A stretch of 64,000 nt of DNA. It comes from Megascapheus bottae. Lineage: Eukaryota > Chordata > Mammalia > Rodentia > Geomyidae. Below are positions 35,950 to 48,682 of this stretch, one piece after another. The position numbers were made by a program, and so were the translations under genes. Below the pieces are notes generated by a model. It saw nothing but the letters and a program-made list of their open reading frames with translations, ran no database searches and was not told where the DNA came from. Location of the stretch: assembly GCA_024803745.1 (NCBI GenBank), contig JANJXV010000030.1:5909001-5973000 (forward strand), read 5' to 3'. The number at the start of each line of letters is the position of its first letter. Within the stretch, counting starts at the first letter, position 1.

Positions 35950-36332
35950 TGTTCAGTGATCTTTCTAGTGACATCAGACCAGCTTTGGTTTGTCATAAGC
36001 AGACAAAATATTAAGAAGGGAATTTGTACTGAATTAATAATTAATTAAGAACTGGAAGAGAGCAAAGGAAGAGGACTGAATTGTGAAACAATAACCCCTC
36101 TGTACATTGTTCATGACAGTCAACAATGATTAACTCAGAATCTGAATTTGTGAGTTTACTCCACTGAACCTTGAAGCATTATTAGAAATAGATGACTGCA
36201 GGAGAAATGATTCTACCTTTCCTAAATTTCCTTGGATCTTATATGTCTAGGAAAAGTTAATTTTTGATAGGGTGTGAGAGAGTGATCTAATTTCTGTCTC
36301 CTGCATTTAGGCAGCCAGTTTTGCCAGTATCA

Positions 36333-36838
36333 TTTTTTATTGTATTTTGTTGTCAGGATCATGTATAGAGGGGTAACAGTTACATTTATCAGGTGGTGGG
36401 TGCATTGTTTCTCCAACCTTGATACCCCTTCTCATGTTTTTGTCCCCTTTTCCCTCCCCTGACCCCCTCCCAGTCATCCTGTTTTCCCCCTCCCCTGCCC
36501 TATTTCAAATAAACAAGTAAGTGTGTATAGAGTATACCAGTACACAAATCCACATACAGTAACCTCATGAGATTAACCATAAGTGGAAAAAAGAGAGAAA
36601 AGAAATAATTTCACATAGTACATTAAGAACAGCAATCACAAAGATAAATCTCTTGTTTCATTAACCTAGAGTTCTTTTCGTTTAGTCTCTTCCTATAAGA
36701 CCTATGTACACAGCTTTTGAGCTAATGTGATCCTCTGTGAGGAGAATCCTAAATGTGCACTAATTATTACAAATGAGGGAAACCACGGAACCTATGCTCC
36801 CTTGGGTCTTGCTTACCCCACTTAATGTGATTTTTTCC
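36333..36838 (-). mobile_element. LINE-1 3' end (minus), older subfamily
   Basis: ttttattgtattttgttgtc, then the C-rich 3' UTR and terminal coding part. More diverged than the L1 next to it. Abuts a plus-strand L1, head to head. Confidence 0.75.
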
Positions 36839-36880
36839 AAGAAATGCTCGACATCTCTGGCCATAAAAGAAATGCAAATC

Positions 36881-37096
36881 AAAACAACTCTGAGGCCTGG
36901 AGTTTGGCCTATGATAGAGTGCTTGCCTAGCGTGCACGAAGACCCAGGTTTGATTCCTCGGAACCACATACATAGAAAAAGAAAGTCAGAAGTGGTGCTG
37001 AGGCTCAAGTGGTAGAGCTCTAGCCTTGAGAAAGTCCAAGGACAGTGCTCAGGCCCTGAGCTCAAGCCCAGGACTTGCCAATAAAACAAATCTGAG
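36881..37096 (+). repeat. IDL-Geo SINE inside LINE-1, with TSD
   Basis: SINE at 36895-37082; aaaacaactctgag at 36881-36894 and aaaacaaatctgag at 37083-37096 (one difference). Confidence 0.88.
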
Positions 37097-37841
37097 ATTC
37101 CACCTCACTCCAGTTAGAATGGCCATTATCAAGAAATCTAACAACAACAGATGCTGGAGGGGATGTGGCCAGGAGGGATCACTACTACACTGTTGATGGG
37201 AGTGCAAACTCGTTCAACCACTATGGAAAGCAGTATGGCGATTCCTCAAAAGACTAAACATAGAGCTCCCCTATGACCCAGCAATTCCACTACTTGGCAT
37301 TTACCCAATCGTCCAGAAACAAGGACATACTAAATCCACTAGCACAACCATGTTCATTGCAGCACTGTTTACCATAGCAAAGATATGGAACCAACCCAGA
37401 TGTCACTCAGTTGATGAATGGGTCAACAAGATATGATATTTGTACACAATGGAATTCTATGCTGCTGTCAGAAAGAACATCACCCCATTTGTAAGAAAAT
37501 GGAAATACATAGCAAAAATCATATTAAGTGAAGTAAGCCAGACTCAAAGGAACATAGGCTCAATGGTTTCCCTCATTTTTAATAATTAGTACAAACCTTG
37601 GACTCTCCTAGCAGAGGATTACTTTAGCTCAAAACCTAGATACATAAGGTCATATAGGATGAGGCTAAATGAAAGGACCTCCAGGATATGGAAATAAAAG
37701 CTATATAACGTGTGATTGTTGTTCTTAATATACTATGTTATTTCTCATCTCTTTTGTTGTCCCTTGGTTAGTCTCATATTGTTACAGTATCTTACCTTGT
37801 AATTTGGTATAACATATATACGTTTATTTGTTTATTTGAAA

Positions 37842-38074
37842 TAGGAAAGGAGGGGCCGGGAGTTTGGCCTAGTGGTAGAATGCTTGCCTAGCATGCACGA
37901 AGACCCAGGTTCGATTCCTCGGTACCACATACATAGCAAAAAGCCGCAAGTGGTGCTGAGGCTCAAGTGGCAGAGTGCTAGCCTTGAGAAAGTCCAAGGA
38001 CAGTGCTCAAGCCCTGAGCTCAAGCCCAGGACTGGCAAAAAAAAATAAAAAATTAAAAAAAAAGTAGGAAAGGA
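37842..38074 (+). repeat. IDL-Geo SINE inside LINE-1 3' UTR, with TSD
   Basis: SINE with long A-rich tail at 37852-38064; taggaaagga at 37842-37851 and 38065-38074. Confidence 0.9.
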
Positions 38075-40769
38075 AAGGAAGAAAACAAGATGAGAGGGGA
38101 GAGGGTGGGAGGAGGGAAATGGGGACAAAAACATGAGAAGGGGTATCAATGTGTATGAAGTAATGCTCCTTCTATCTGGCGAATATAACTGTAATCACTC
38201 TATGAATTACAATAAAAAGTATTTGAGGAAAAAAAACAACTAGAAGACAACAAAATGCCAGAAACAAACACATATCTTTCTTTCAATAATCTTTCAGAAT
38301 ACAAAGTGGCTGACTTTAACAATTAAAAGTCCGAGGCTGACTGAATGAATGGACTTCCAAAGGAAAAGAAAATAATAATAAAAAAAAATCATTCCCTGAG
38401 AAAAGTCAGAAGGCCAAAATGATCCAGAGAAGAGAAATTTCAGGATCTGGTCATTTTTCCAAATCATTGCAAGCCTTGAGGACCAAGATATCAAATACTC
38501 ATGCTCTGAAAATTGCAACATAGACATCTAACAAGGGCAGAGAATCCCAGTTCCTTATGTAATGAGGTTCGTATATACAGAAGCCACATTTTGCAAGTTC
38601 AAATCTTGGAGTTTTTATTGAAAGGCCAGTGGACTGCATGGCAGACTCTTGTCTCAAAGTCCAGCAGCCAGAAAACACACTCAGCACAGTTAGGAAACAG
38701 GCCAGAGATGAGAGAAACAACAAATACAATACTAACAAGCCAATTCAGCCTTGATGGAGAGATAACAGGGACGCCATGTTGAGTGGAGAACAGCCAAGAG
38801 ATAGGACGCAGGACCCTGATATGGAGACACATGGTAGGGCACAGTAAATAGCACCTAAGCTGACCTAGGCTTCAATAGACTCAGGGTTGTTGGGGGTGCG
38901 GGGGGTGGGCAGGGTCAGGAAGCTTTCTGTCCCAGGTACTGGACTGACATGCCTAGTAACTGGCCAGTCAAGTGCCCACCCCTGACTTAAGGGATTCAGG
39001 CACACACATCACCTAGGTTAGCCGGGCTTCACCTTCCCCCAGACCTCATCCTCCATATGCAAAGCTTTCCTGAGGCTAGCAGAGCCCTCCTCTGCATTCA
39101 ATGAATAGCCTCCTCCACCTCCAAGCCTTTCCAGCACGGGGTGGACTGTGCCCCTACCTCCTGATGAGGCACCAGGATATCTGAGAAGCCAACAGCCCCC
39201 AGCACCTGCTCAGGCCCTGGTATGGCTGCCTCAGTGACCTTACCTTTTCTCAGACACCTTATTTCACTTAAACCCAAGAGGTGTAAAGTTCATTGCGATG
39301 GGACAGAGGGTCTGGGAACGTGAGACTAACTGGAGATCTGTAGTATTAGAAAATGTCACCTGTTCCTTCTCTCTGCTGTCTGCTGCCACTTCCCATTGCT
39401 GCAGTAGTTCAGGGCACCCATTTGTCATTCTCCATCTCTCCCAACAAAACCTCTCCCTGCAATTGTCTTAATGTTCTTAATTTTGTACACAATTTGTTAA
39501 TTTTTTAACTTGTAAAATACTTATTAAATGTTATGACTGCATTCTCTGCCCCCCTCAAATTCCTCTCTTCATTTGTCTACCATTCTCCCCTTCACCCTGA
39601 CCCCCACATTTTGAGTGTATTCTTGGTATTCATTTTGTTGCACTCCTGTTTAGGCTTTCCAGGGAATTACACCTTTTGAATTCTCTCCTACTATATGAGT
39701 ATCATATAGTGCTGTGGACTTGCATACAACCTTGTTGTATTTCTAGTGCATTTACAAATTAGTTCTAGATTTTATACAGGAGAGAAAAACATATGTACTT
39801 TGTCTCTCTGGGTTTGACCTACTTCACAAACCATTTTTTTCTATTTCCACTCATTTCCTTGCAAATGACTGAATAAAATTCCTTCTGATAGGTAACTTTG
39901 AATAACGGTGGGTAAAAACACAACCTAATTGCCTAACATTTTGGATTCTACTTATCTTGATTGGCTACTTTCTTCATTGGTGAAGACAGTTAAATGGTAA
40001 TTAGAATCTTTATAATATAAATCAGATAGTGTAAAGTTATTCTTAGTGTAAGGATAAGCAGTACTGACATTTTGTTGATGTCACCCCATGTGCTGAATTT
40101 TCAAGTGATTTTAAATAACCTATCTTATTAATTCATGATTGTTAAGATACTTCATTTTCAGACATACTGCAAATAATATTTCCCATTTTTCCTTTTTCAA
40201 ATAATGCTCAGCATGACTCAGATTGGCACTGGATAAAATGTAGACAAGATCCTTTGTGTCCTTAGGCTCTACTTACAAAAAGGGCATTTGACAATACGTC
40301 CCTAGGGCAGACATGCTCAACTCAATCTACTGGGTTCCAGCTTTTCTCCTTCCTCATTATCTTCCCTGGTTGGTTCTCCCTCTCACCTCCTTAGCTAGGC
40401 CTTCCACAGGACTAGCTCACAGATTCCAGTAGCCTACTAAGGAACTATATCATATATCCTTGCAATGTGGACCTTAGCCTCAAGACTTAGAACCATGAGC
40501 CAAGTGCAGTGATTTGGGGTCTGGTTTGATTTCTCCCTGGGCTGGAGGAACACTGGCTGATAAATTCTTTCTAACTGATACCTCTGTGGAGCCTGAAAAC
40601 GTTACCTATTCTTACCCCAAAATATCTTTAAGAGGATGGCTTCCTGATATCTTACCATAGACTTCAAATCAAATCAGGTTTTTCAGTCATAATATTCAAA
40701 AGGAAATAAATCATGCAGAAAATGGAGATCATTGTAGGGAAGGATCTTTTGTTCAGTGGAAACATCAGA

Positions 40770-40775
40770 TTTATT
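40770..40775 (-). promoter_or_regulatory. Candidate poly(A) signal of AKR1C copy 3
   Basis: AATAAA on the minus strand 181 bp beyond the stop codon. The aligned position in copy 4 (about 57856) reads AATAAG. Confidence 0.5.
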
Positions 40776-40955
40776 GGAAAGAGTGATGACAAATTGAACG
40801 CCTTCTCTTCCAAATTGGTGAATTTAGTTTAAGACAAGTGTGAATTTCTCAGCAACGTGAATTGACAAAACGATGCATCGAAACATCAGCATCTGAATGT
40901 TGTCCATCAATCTCTACATAACTTCAGGTAGGACTTTATGAAAGAAGCCTTTATG

Positions 40956-40998
40956 CTAATATTCATCAGAAAATGGATAGTCAGGGTGGTCAGCAAAG
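40956..40998 (-). pseudogene. Akr1c: AKR1C copy 3 exon 9 (coding part)
   Basis: 43 bases; FADHPDYPFSDEY and TAG. Acceptor TTAG. Confidence 0.88.
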
Positions 40999-41174
40999 CT
41001 AAAATGAGAAAGAAAATTATAAATATTATATGCTTGATGATTCCATTCCTACACAAAATGTGATATCTATGTACCACTACAATAAGTTAGTATTATATTC
41101 CCTAACTAGGTATATTAACTACTACTAATTAAATATTAATATTATCACTGGTAAGTAATATGGCTTTATAAGAA

Positions 41175-41280
41175 ATGGATTTTTTAATATTTTATTGTCA
41201 GTGATGTATAGCAGGGTACAATTATATTCACAAGGAAGTGGGTACATTATTTCTTGAACATTGTTACCCCTTGATAAGAA
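41175..41280 (-). mobile_element. LINE-1 3' UTR fragment (minus), old
   Basis: ttttattgtcagtgatgtat, then gtgggtacattatttcttga resembles the older L1 3' end at 36.3 kb. In intron 8 of copy 3. Confidence 0.5.
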
Positions 41281-42226
41281 TGTGTGTAAGATACCATAAT
41301 TAAATTACTTAAATTAAGTTACCTGCTTAAAATAAACACACAAAACAGACAAACATTGGTTTCTATTACTCTCTCTTCACCATAGCTGCTGAACTTCCTA
41401 AATAGTAAAAGCAAAGAAGGCCTATCCTATTTCAAATTCTCAGTGAAAGCCAAAACTGGTTATATCATATCTGGTAAAGGACAAATCCACATATTAACTA
41501 ACAGAAATTAATTTAGAGTATACAGACTGTGTTAGATTCAAGAAGTATGGAAATACTGTCACTTAAGACAGAGCTCCATTTCCAGATTGCCATCTAATTG
41601 GTAGGTTTCTATATATCAATATCATACAAACTAGAAAATGATTTTTTTAATATTACTTCTTGACACAGTAGATGACAAGAATTATTGACTATTTACAATG
41701 TTCTACCTCTTTGCATTGTATCCCTACCTGGTCCTTCACTTTTTTCTATACTAACAAAAACATTAACAATAATAACACAATATAATAGTAATTCTTGTGA
41801 ACATGGTTTTTCTAATTCCCTTTTAAACATGATCACATTTATTTCTATTATAAATTAAAATTTCGATGGGAACAAGGCATATGCATTCCTTGTCCATCCT
41901 TATTTATGGTATTTTCTAATATCACCCTATAAACCTAGAGCATGAAATAATGGTAAAGGTCTTTGATGACCATAAATTCTCTTCATCAATGGAGTATCTC
42001 ATGAATGCACTCTTCCTTAGATATCAAATGTTTTTCCTTAAAAACTTCTTTATCTTCTGTACTGAGATATCTATAATTCAGACACACAAAATTGAATGTC
42101 CTTGTGGCTACCTCAGTGGAAACACTCTAGAGAAAATGTAGTGATTGGGTTCTAACCTAATATACATCAAAAAAGAGACTTGAAATTAAAGTAAATTGAG
42201 ACAATGTTTTTGCAAATGTTATTTAC

Positions 42227-42309
42227 ACATAACCTGGACAGTATCGAAAATTTCTATTCAGGCCATCCAGGATTTCCATGTCTTCTAAAGGCAATTGGAA
42301 TTCAAAAAC
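42227..42309 (-). pseudogene. Akr1c: AKR1C copy 3 exon 8
   Basis: 83 bp; VFEFQLPLEDMEILDGLNRN ... CPGY, donor GTAAAT at the canonical length. Confidence 0.85.
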
Positions 42310-43390
42310 CTATAATACAAGTAGACAAATATTAAAATCCTTCAACTATACATTTGCCAAACTTGAAAATCCATTGCAAAGCACACAAGTAGCCAATGGA
42401 GAAATCCATTAGAGATATAATATATTGATATAGCAAAACATTATAGGCATAAGGAATCCCCAAAGAAGATAGGCATAAACAAAGTTGGTATAGTTTTAAT
42501 TTTAGTCATAACATAAAAGTTACCAAAGATACTACTGCAAAGGTATTTATGTATGTACAATAATGTAACAACTGTTAAGGATAATGTTAGGTTTCTAACA
42601 TCATATACAATTGGGACAATGTTCTTTTCAACAGAGTTTAATTCACAATTTGCCCAAATGCTATTAAAACTTTGTTTATTAAGGAGGCTAAAATCATAAA
42701 AAAAAATCATAGTTCACCACTAGTCTGGACAGAAAAATCTATGAGACACTATCTCCAAAATAACCAACAAAATTACTCTTTGGAAGCAAAACTGTAGACT
42801 CTTGTGAAATAATTCAGTAAAATATTATTACAATCCAAAGAAAAAGCAGGACCACCATCAACCACATCCACTGTAACATAATGTCATGATGACTGTAGGA
42901 AGAGACGGAATATATGAAAAATATGCCAGAGATCAAATAATATCATAAATAGAATTGTTGAGAAGATACTGTACCAAATACATCTGAATCTGCAAAACAA
43001 TTTTGAGAATTTCCATTCATGACAAAATGTACACCAGTTTCTCCAGAAATTCACACACACACATCCTCCACCCATCTCTAACACATTTTGGTATATAAAT
43101 TTAAAAATTCTTCTCCTAAGAAATACTGTTTTCCCACCACTGAATGTCACCTGATTTGTAAACTGTATTGTCCATTAGAGCTTGGCAAAAGTACTATGTG
43201 CTAGTTCTGATCCCAGGCACAAAGCACTTTAGAAATTATCTCCTCATCACCTTTGGCTATAACTACATTCTAGAGGGAAAAAAACTGGGCCAGTTGGCTG
43301 GTGAATGACAAACTACATCTAGAAGATGTACAGCATGTGACTGATTCAATTCCCTGTACTCTTTCAACTGAACTATGATGTCTCTCTGGT

Positions 43391-43415
43391 ATACACACAC
43401 ACACACACACACACA
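43391..43415 (+). repeat. (CA)n microsatellite
   Basis: About 12 CA units, in intron 7 of copy 3. Confidence 0.95.
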
Positions 43416-43600
43416 AATGCCCAAGAACACCTTAAATTGCTCATAGACAGGAAATTCTAGGGGAAACAATTTGGCCCAAAAATCATACTAAGAAGTTCTG
43501 GGGAAACACCCAGATCAAGAATATAATGTAGGAAACCCGAGGCCCCCATTACCTGTGAATTCTACGTACGAGACCAGATTCCCATAGCACTGTGCATTAC

Positions 43601-43765
43601 CTGGATGTTCTCTTTGATCTCTTTTTCTAGGAAACTCTGAGCCAGGCTCACAACCTCATGCTGCATCTGGTAGCGAAGAGCAATCTGGGCTGGACTTGAT
43701 TGTTTTTTCTGGCCAAGACACCAAGAAGTGGGTCTTTCAGAAGAAATGGGGAACTGGAATCCACC
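43601..43765 (-). pseudogene. Akr1c: AKR1C copy 3 exon 7 (1-bp deletion)
   Basis: First part reads VDSSSPFLLKDPLLGVLA, the second part (SPAQIALRYQ ... KENIQ) only in another frame. Total 165 bp; the missing base falls around the AGAAAAAAC run at about 43697-43705. Splice sites intact (GTAATG). Confidence 0.9.
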
Positions 43766-44009
43766 CTGAAAGGGAAGGCAGAAATGCTGAACTGCAGACT
43801 GAATATTCTGTTTGTCTGCAGAGCTCCAGTACACTCTCGGGTGTCTCTCAGGCCATCAGGTATCACTGGTAGCAGGAACCATATCAGAAATGCAATTCTC
43901 CCCTGTTCCTAAACCAGTTTGAAAGCAATGCCAGCACACTAAGTATAGTGGAACTAAAAAATATTTGATTCAACATAATGTTGTAGGTAAACATTTTTTT
44001 TTGCATTAC

Positions 44010-44116
44010 CATTTAGATCGTTGAGTTCCCAGAGCACTGTGGGCAATCAGAATAATGTCGTTTGACTTGCAGAAATCCAGCAATTTGCTCTGGTTGAGAT
44101 AAGCATGACATTCTAC
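44010..44116 (-). pseudogene. Akr1c: AKR1C copy 3 exon 6 (Tyr216 to His, one codon short)
   Basis: [15 protein letters not shown] ... [12 protein letters not shown] then TG and donor GTAATG; 107 bp instead of 110. Confidence 0.88.
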
Positions 44117-44584
44117 CTGTCGATACAGATGACAGGAATTATAAAATAAGGTTAACATCGAGAAGAAAATTAAGAGTAAACAAACCTGAATAAAAAAAAT
44201 ATGTGGCACATTAAATTTGAATTGAAATGATGAAAATAATGTGATGCTTGTTTTTTAACAAATACATAAATTTCATATATCTGTTACCTGGATTGGTCTA
44301 AAAAAAAAGTAATCTTCCTGGAGGTAAATCAACCCTATAGACCTCATCATCAATGTTAAATACCATTTGCAGGATAAAGAGGCATCACAAGTTCTATTTG
44401 TGGGACAAGGAAAGACCTTTCTGAAATGTAGACATGATATTTGCACAGAAATCAACAATTTGGTCAAATATGCATGAGGGAAAATCTATAGAATAAAAGA
44501 ACCATTTTTGTAGGCAATCTGCTGACGTTGGGCAGAGATTTTTGGTTTTGTTTGTTTTTCATGAAAGGGAGTAATAAAATTGAC

Positions 44585-44810
44585 AGCCTGTGGGTAATGC
44601 TTATGATCCTACCTACTGAGGAGGCTGAGACCTGGAGATTGAGGTTCTGAGCCATCCCAGGCAGATAGATACATCTGCAAGACTCACCTTCAATCAACCA
44701 GCAAAAATCGGAGGTGGAGACATGGCTTAAGTGGTAGAGCATCAGCCTTGATCCACAAAACTAAGGGAGAGTATTGAGACCCTGAGTTTAAGTCACAGTA
44801 CTGGCACAAA
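44585..44810 (+). repeat. B1-headed SINE, diverged
   Basis: gatcctacctactgaggagg, then ggcttaagtggtagagcatc and caca.tactggca; in intron 5 of copy 3. Confidence 0.65.
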
Positions 44811-44813
44811 AAG

Positions 44814-44833
44814 TGTGTGCGTGTGTGTGTGTG

Positions 44834-44872
<39 letters not shown>
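44814..44872 (+). repeat. (GT)n microsatellite
   Basis: GT units with a few interruptions, directly after the SINE tail. Confidence 0.92.
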
Positions 44873-44878
<6 letters not shown>

Positions 44879-45275
44879 GCAAAGAGTGTGGTGGTCTAGT
44901 GGTAAAGTGCTTGCCTAGCATGCATGAAGATCCGGATTCATGATTCTATGAGATTTCCTTGCTTTACAGACACAACACTATCAACAATCCAATCTCATCA
45001 TCATTCACAGGTCCACAAAAACTACCTTGCCCCTGACATCTAATAACTGCAGCCACCTTAAGTACATGTATACCTTCTGGATTCGTACAGTAATTGGACA
45101 CTAAGAATCCTCACTAGGCACAAATTCCCGTGTCCTTTGAAACAACCATTGTTCCTAGAATCTTCTATTCCACAAAAAGTTAAGTTGAACTGGGGAGAAG
45201 ATAAATGCAATAGCTGGCAGAAACACAGAAGGAAGTACATGAAGAAGATGGGGGAAGAGGAAGAAGGCCGCTCAC

Positions 45276-45398
45276 CTGGTTGCAGACAGGCTTGTACTTG
45301 AGTCCTGGCTTGTTCAGGATCCTCTCCAGCTGCCTGCGGTTAAAGTTGGACACGCCGATGGACTTAGCCAGCCCTGCATCCTTACACTTCTCCATGGC
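45276..45398 (-). pseudogene. Akr1c: AKR1C copy 3 exon 5 (acceptor AC)
   Basis: 123 bp of fully conserved coding sequence ([20 protein letters not shown]), but the two bases before it read AC. The next upstream AG would add 17 bases and shift the frame. Donor GTGAG. Confidence 0.9.
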
Positions 45399-45825
45399 GT
45401 ACAAAGGAAAGAATTCTGAAGATCTATCTGTACAGTTGGTTGAGTTGATATAAATGCAAAATGGAGCTGACGAAAGAAACACTATCAATAAATGACAAAC
45501 TGGTTAAAACTGATCGTTGGTAGAAGAAAGATGGTCAAAATATTTGGAGAATATATTGACATGCAAAGAAAGAATGCTGTGTGCTCCTTGAAGAAGTGGC
45601 GACATCACCGCATGTATCCAAACAAGAGATCACTATTCTGGTCATTAGTTCTTTTCAGTCATTCATTTCTTTCACCTTCCAGTAATGCTTTCTTTCCTAC
45701 CACTCCTGCAAAACAGCCTTGTAAATGTAAAGGATTTCTTAATTTCAAGGGTACAGGCTCCATTCTTGTGGATACATGACCTGACTCTCTGGGTTTCCTC
45801 TCAAAACTGTTCTTCAAGTACTCAC

Positions 45826-45903
45826 CTCCCATGTGTCACAGAAGTCCACTGTGTGAAATATTAATTTTCCATCTTCATCTTTTGGAAGAGTCTCTTCTCT
45901 AAG
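45826..45903 (-). pseudogene. Akr1c: AKR1C copy 3 exon 4
   Basis: 78 bp; LREETLPKDEDGKLIFH ... DTWE. The usual PGE start is LRE. Donor GTGAG. Confidence 0.9.
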
Positions 45904-46103
45904 CTGAAACAGAAGCAGACATTAAAGCAATCTCAGCAAACTCTTGCATCCTACCCATAGCACTGGGCCTTTGTACACTTACGGAAGGGGATGCTAAATG
46001 ATCGTTAAATTAATGAAGAATTCCTCCACTTACTTCTGCTTACAAAGATGCTTGCATGAGAGTTGTAGAGTACGTCTTTAGGTACCTATGCGGTGATAAT
46101 CTA

Positions 46104-46137
<34 letters not shown>
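46104..46137 (+). repeat. (CA)n microsatellite
   Basis: About 17 CA units, in intron 3 of copy 3. Confidence 0.95.
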
Positions 46138-46139
<2 letters not shown>

Positions 46140-46722
46140 AAAATCTTATTTTCACATCCCAACAAAATCTCCCTATGACTTATGTTAGTTCTCTGCTTTA
46201 CTTTCTCCATGGAAATACTTCTCTTTCATTGGGAAATTCAGGAATTATATGACCTTGATCTTCAGCAAAACAATGAATTCCATTCTTGATTCGGGATATT
46301 TTGTAATCTTTAGCAATCTGAACACATGTGAGTCCAAGGCAAGTAAGTGAAGAAAGAAATGGTTAACCAAAGTTGTAAGAGAGCAAGTATGAGAGAATAA
46401 AGGCCATGACACACGAACTATCTAATGCTATATTTGCTTTCAAGGGCAAAGCTGGCATGCAACACAAGCAAGCCTCTAGTACTAAAAATGTAATGTATGG
46501 AGAAACAGAAATAGCTGAACACTAAATGTAAATCTAACCATTGATTCAATTGCCCATTTACATAATTCAATAACTCATAGGAAATATCATGGGTCATTTG
46601 CATCCCTTTTATAACTAAAGCTTATCTAAATGGATGATCAAAGATTCTTCTCAGTCATTTATGGAAATGATGATCATGCAAACAGCTGCAGTTAATGCAG
46701 TTAGATGATGCAAGTCGCCTAC

Positions 46723-46839
46723 CTTCAGTGCAGTTGGCAAGTGAATAAGATAGAGATCAACATAATTCAACTGCAGCTTCTTCAGTGATCTTTCCAGACA
46801 AGTCCAGACGAGCTCTGGTGGATGAAATGTGCACCACAC
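46723..46839 (-). pseudogene. Akr1c: AKR1C copy 3 exon 3
   Basis: 117 bp; [12 protein letters not shown] ... [11 protein letters not shown] with His117. Acceptor GTAG, donor GTAGGC. Confidence 0.9.
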
Positions 46840-47415
46840 CTACAAAAGTTAAAAAAAAATACAAGATACTGATGGCCACTGGGAAAGTTAATGCCTCCAG
46901 TCTTAGGTTTTCTTAATCTGACATATCCATGCCATTGTCTGATAATTTGTTGGACCATGCAAGGAGACTACGTGAGATAACATTATTAGTCAAGTAATAA
47001 AAATAGGCAAACTCTGAATCCTATTCCAGAGAGATTATAGAACTACTATTTCCTTAAATAGCTATTCAGATTAGCATAGACAGCTCTGCATACCTTTATT
47101 TCCATAACTGAAAGGAAAGATATTGGAACATTTTAAAATGTGCGGGGCAAAAATAAAAAGTAAACACTTAAGCCATATTTTGTTTAATACCAAACAAACT
47201 CATACTGATCTCTCCCAGTAGCAAAGGTAAGATTTTCTATTCCAAAGAGTCATAATAACTTTTTAGAAAGTTACTCTGAATGTAAAGAAAGCTATGATTT
47301 GATCACAGATCTGAGTGGTTCCCTAGCAACTGTAAAGACACATATTTGGGTTGAGACTCCAACAGTTCAAAAGATTTTCAATCTGTAAATTGGTAGAGAG
47401 TAAGTAGGAAGTCTG

Positions 47416-47615
<200 letters not shown>

Positions 47616-47743
47616 ATACTGGATCTTACATGTGAAAATTATGTGAATAACAAGAGTACCAGCAAGAACAAGAACAGTTCTTCCGACTACTGTTCCAATC
47701 ATGTAATTCTGACTTCCCCAAATGACATTTCATAAATGTGTAC

Positions 47744-47911
47744 CTTTGAGGTGAGGAATATGTCGTCCCTCTTCACAACGCCCTCTTCAATCTTGCTTCG
47801 AATGGCCTGCCCCACCTCCTCTTCCACTCTGAACACATAAGCAGTGTCAATATGGCGGAAGCCAGCATCGATAGCGATTTTGGTGGCCTCAAGTGTCTTG
47901 CTGTTAGGAAT
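47744..47911 (-). pseudogene. Akr1c: AKR1C copy 3 exon 2 (Tyr55 to Phe)
   Basis: 168 bp; [25 protein letters not shown] (Asp50 kept, Tyr55 codon TTC), ends FLTSK (Lys84). Acceptor CTAG, donor GTACAC. Confidence 0.9.
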
Positions 47912-48359
47912 CTAGACCAACAATGAGAAGCAGAAGTTGGAGCTACACTGGTGAGGTAGCCCACTCTAAGCAAAGTAGATAGTTAACTCAATTAAAAGGC
48001 CTTTCATACTCTAATGCCAGCTTCTGATCACTTAGTCCTGTAACAGGGTACTATTTCCCTGGATTTAAATTCCTACTTCATTAAAAGACAAAGGATTATC
48101 CATAAAGCAAATGGTCTGGTCACAAAATTATCACCTTTCCACAAATCAATTTCTTTGAGGTGTTTTTAAATGTTTTTATTTAACATAATTTAATTAATCA
48201 TGAGTGTTCTGGAGAAAGGGATTAATGTCTATAAATTCCAAGGTGGAAAACCCTTATCTATTGGTACCTTTGGAATAGAGGGAATGACATAAGCAGGTGA
48301 GGCTGAGATACTGCCATTGGCAGAAGAGGAAGAGAGAAAGAAACCAAACCACGGAAGAC

Positions 48360-48539
48360 TTTTTTTCCCCAGTCCTAGGGCTTGAACTCAGGGCCTGAGC
48401 ACTGTCCTTGGGCCTTCTCAAGGCTAGAGCTCTACCACTTGAGCCACAGTACCACTTCCAGATTTTCCTTTGTATGTGGTATTGAGGAATCAAATATGGG
48501 TCTTTGTGCATGCTAGGCAAGCATGCTACCACTAGGCCC
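48360..48539 (-). repeat. IDL-Geo SINE (minus)
   Basis: T run, ccagtcctagggcttgaact, gagctctaccacttgagcca, ends catgctaccactaggccca. In intron 1 of copy 3. Confidence 0.85.
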
Positions 48540-48682
48540 AAGAAAGACCTTGGAGGCCTGTTCAAAGCATAAACAGCCAGGCACTGAACCACGAACCAAT
48601 TTTTACCTATGTCTTGGCTTAATTCTGCAGTTGTCTCTAAGGGCAGAACCCAAACCTGGCTTTCTGTGCTATTCTCTACTTA

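Larger units (their letters stand above)
36839..38222 (+). mobile_element. LINE-1 3' end carrying two SINE insertions
   Basis: Terminal ORF2 (motifs as in the 8.5 kb element: [28 protein letters not shown]) and 3' UTR to attacaataaaaag. The coding part is interrupted at 36895 and the 3' UTR at 37852 by IDL-Geo SINEs. Confidence 0.85.
25540..40769. other. Intergenic spacer between AKR1C copies 2 and 3
   Basis: Holds an orphan exon 1, the truncated provirus with its AKR1C tail, LINE-1 3' ends, SINEs and simple repeats, listed separately. 26900-27960 and 38240-40760 contain no recognisable gene; 39490-39900 has the C-rich look of an old LINE-1 3' end on the minus strand. Confidence 0.6.

Noticed and set aside
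36333..38222. A third twin-primed LINE-1
   Set aside because: Both arms carry their own 3' end and differ in divergence, so these are two separate elements head to head, not one inverted copy.
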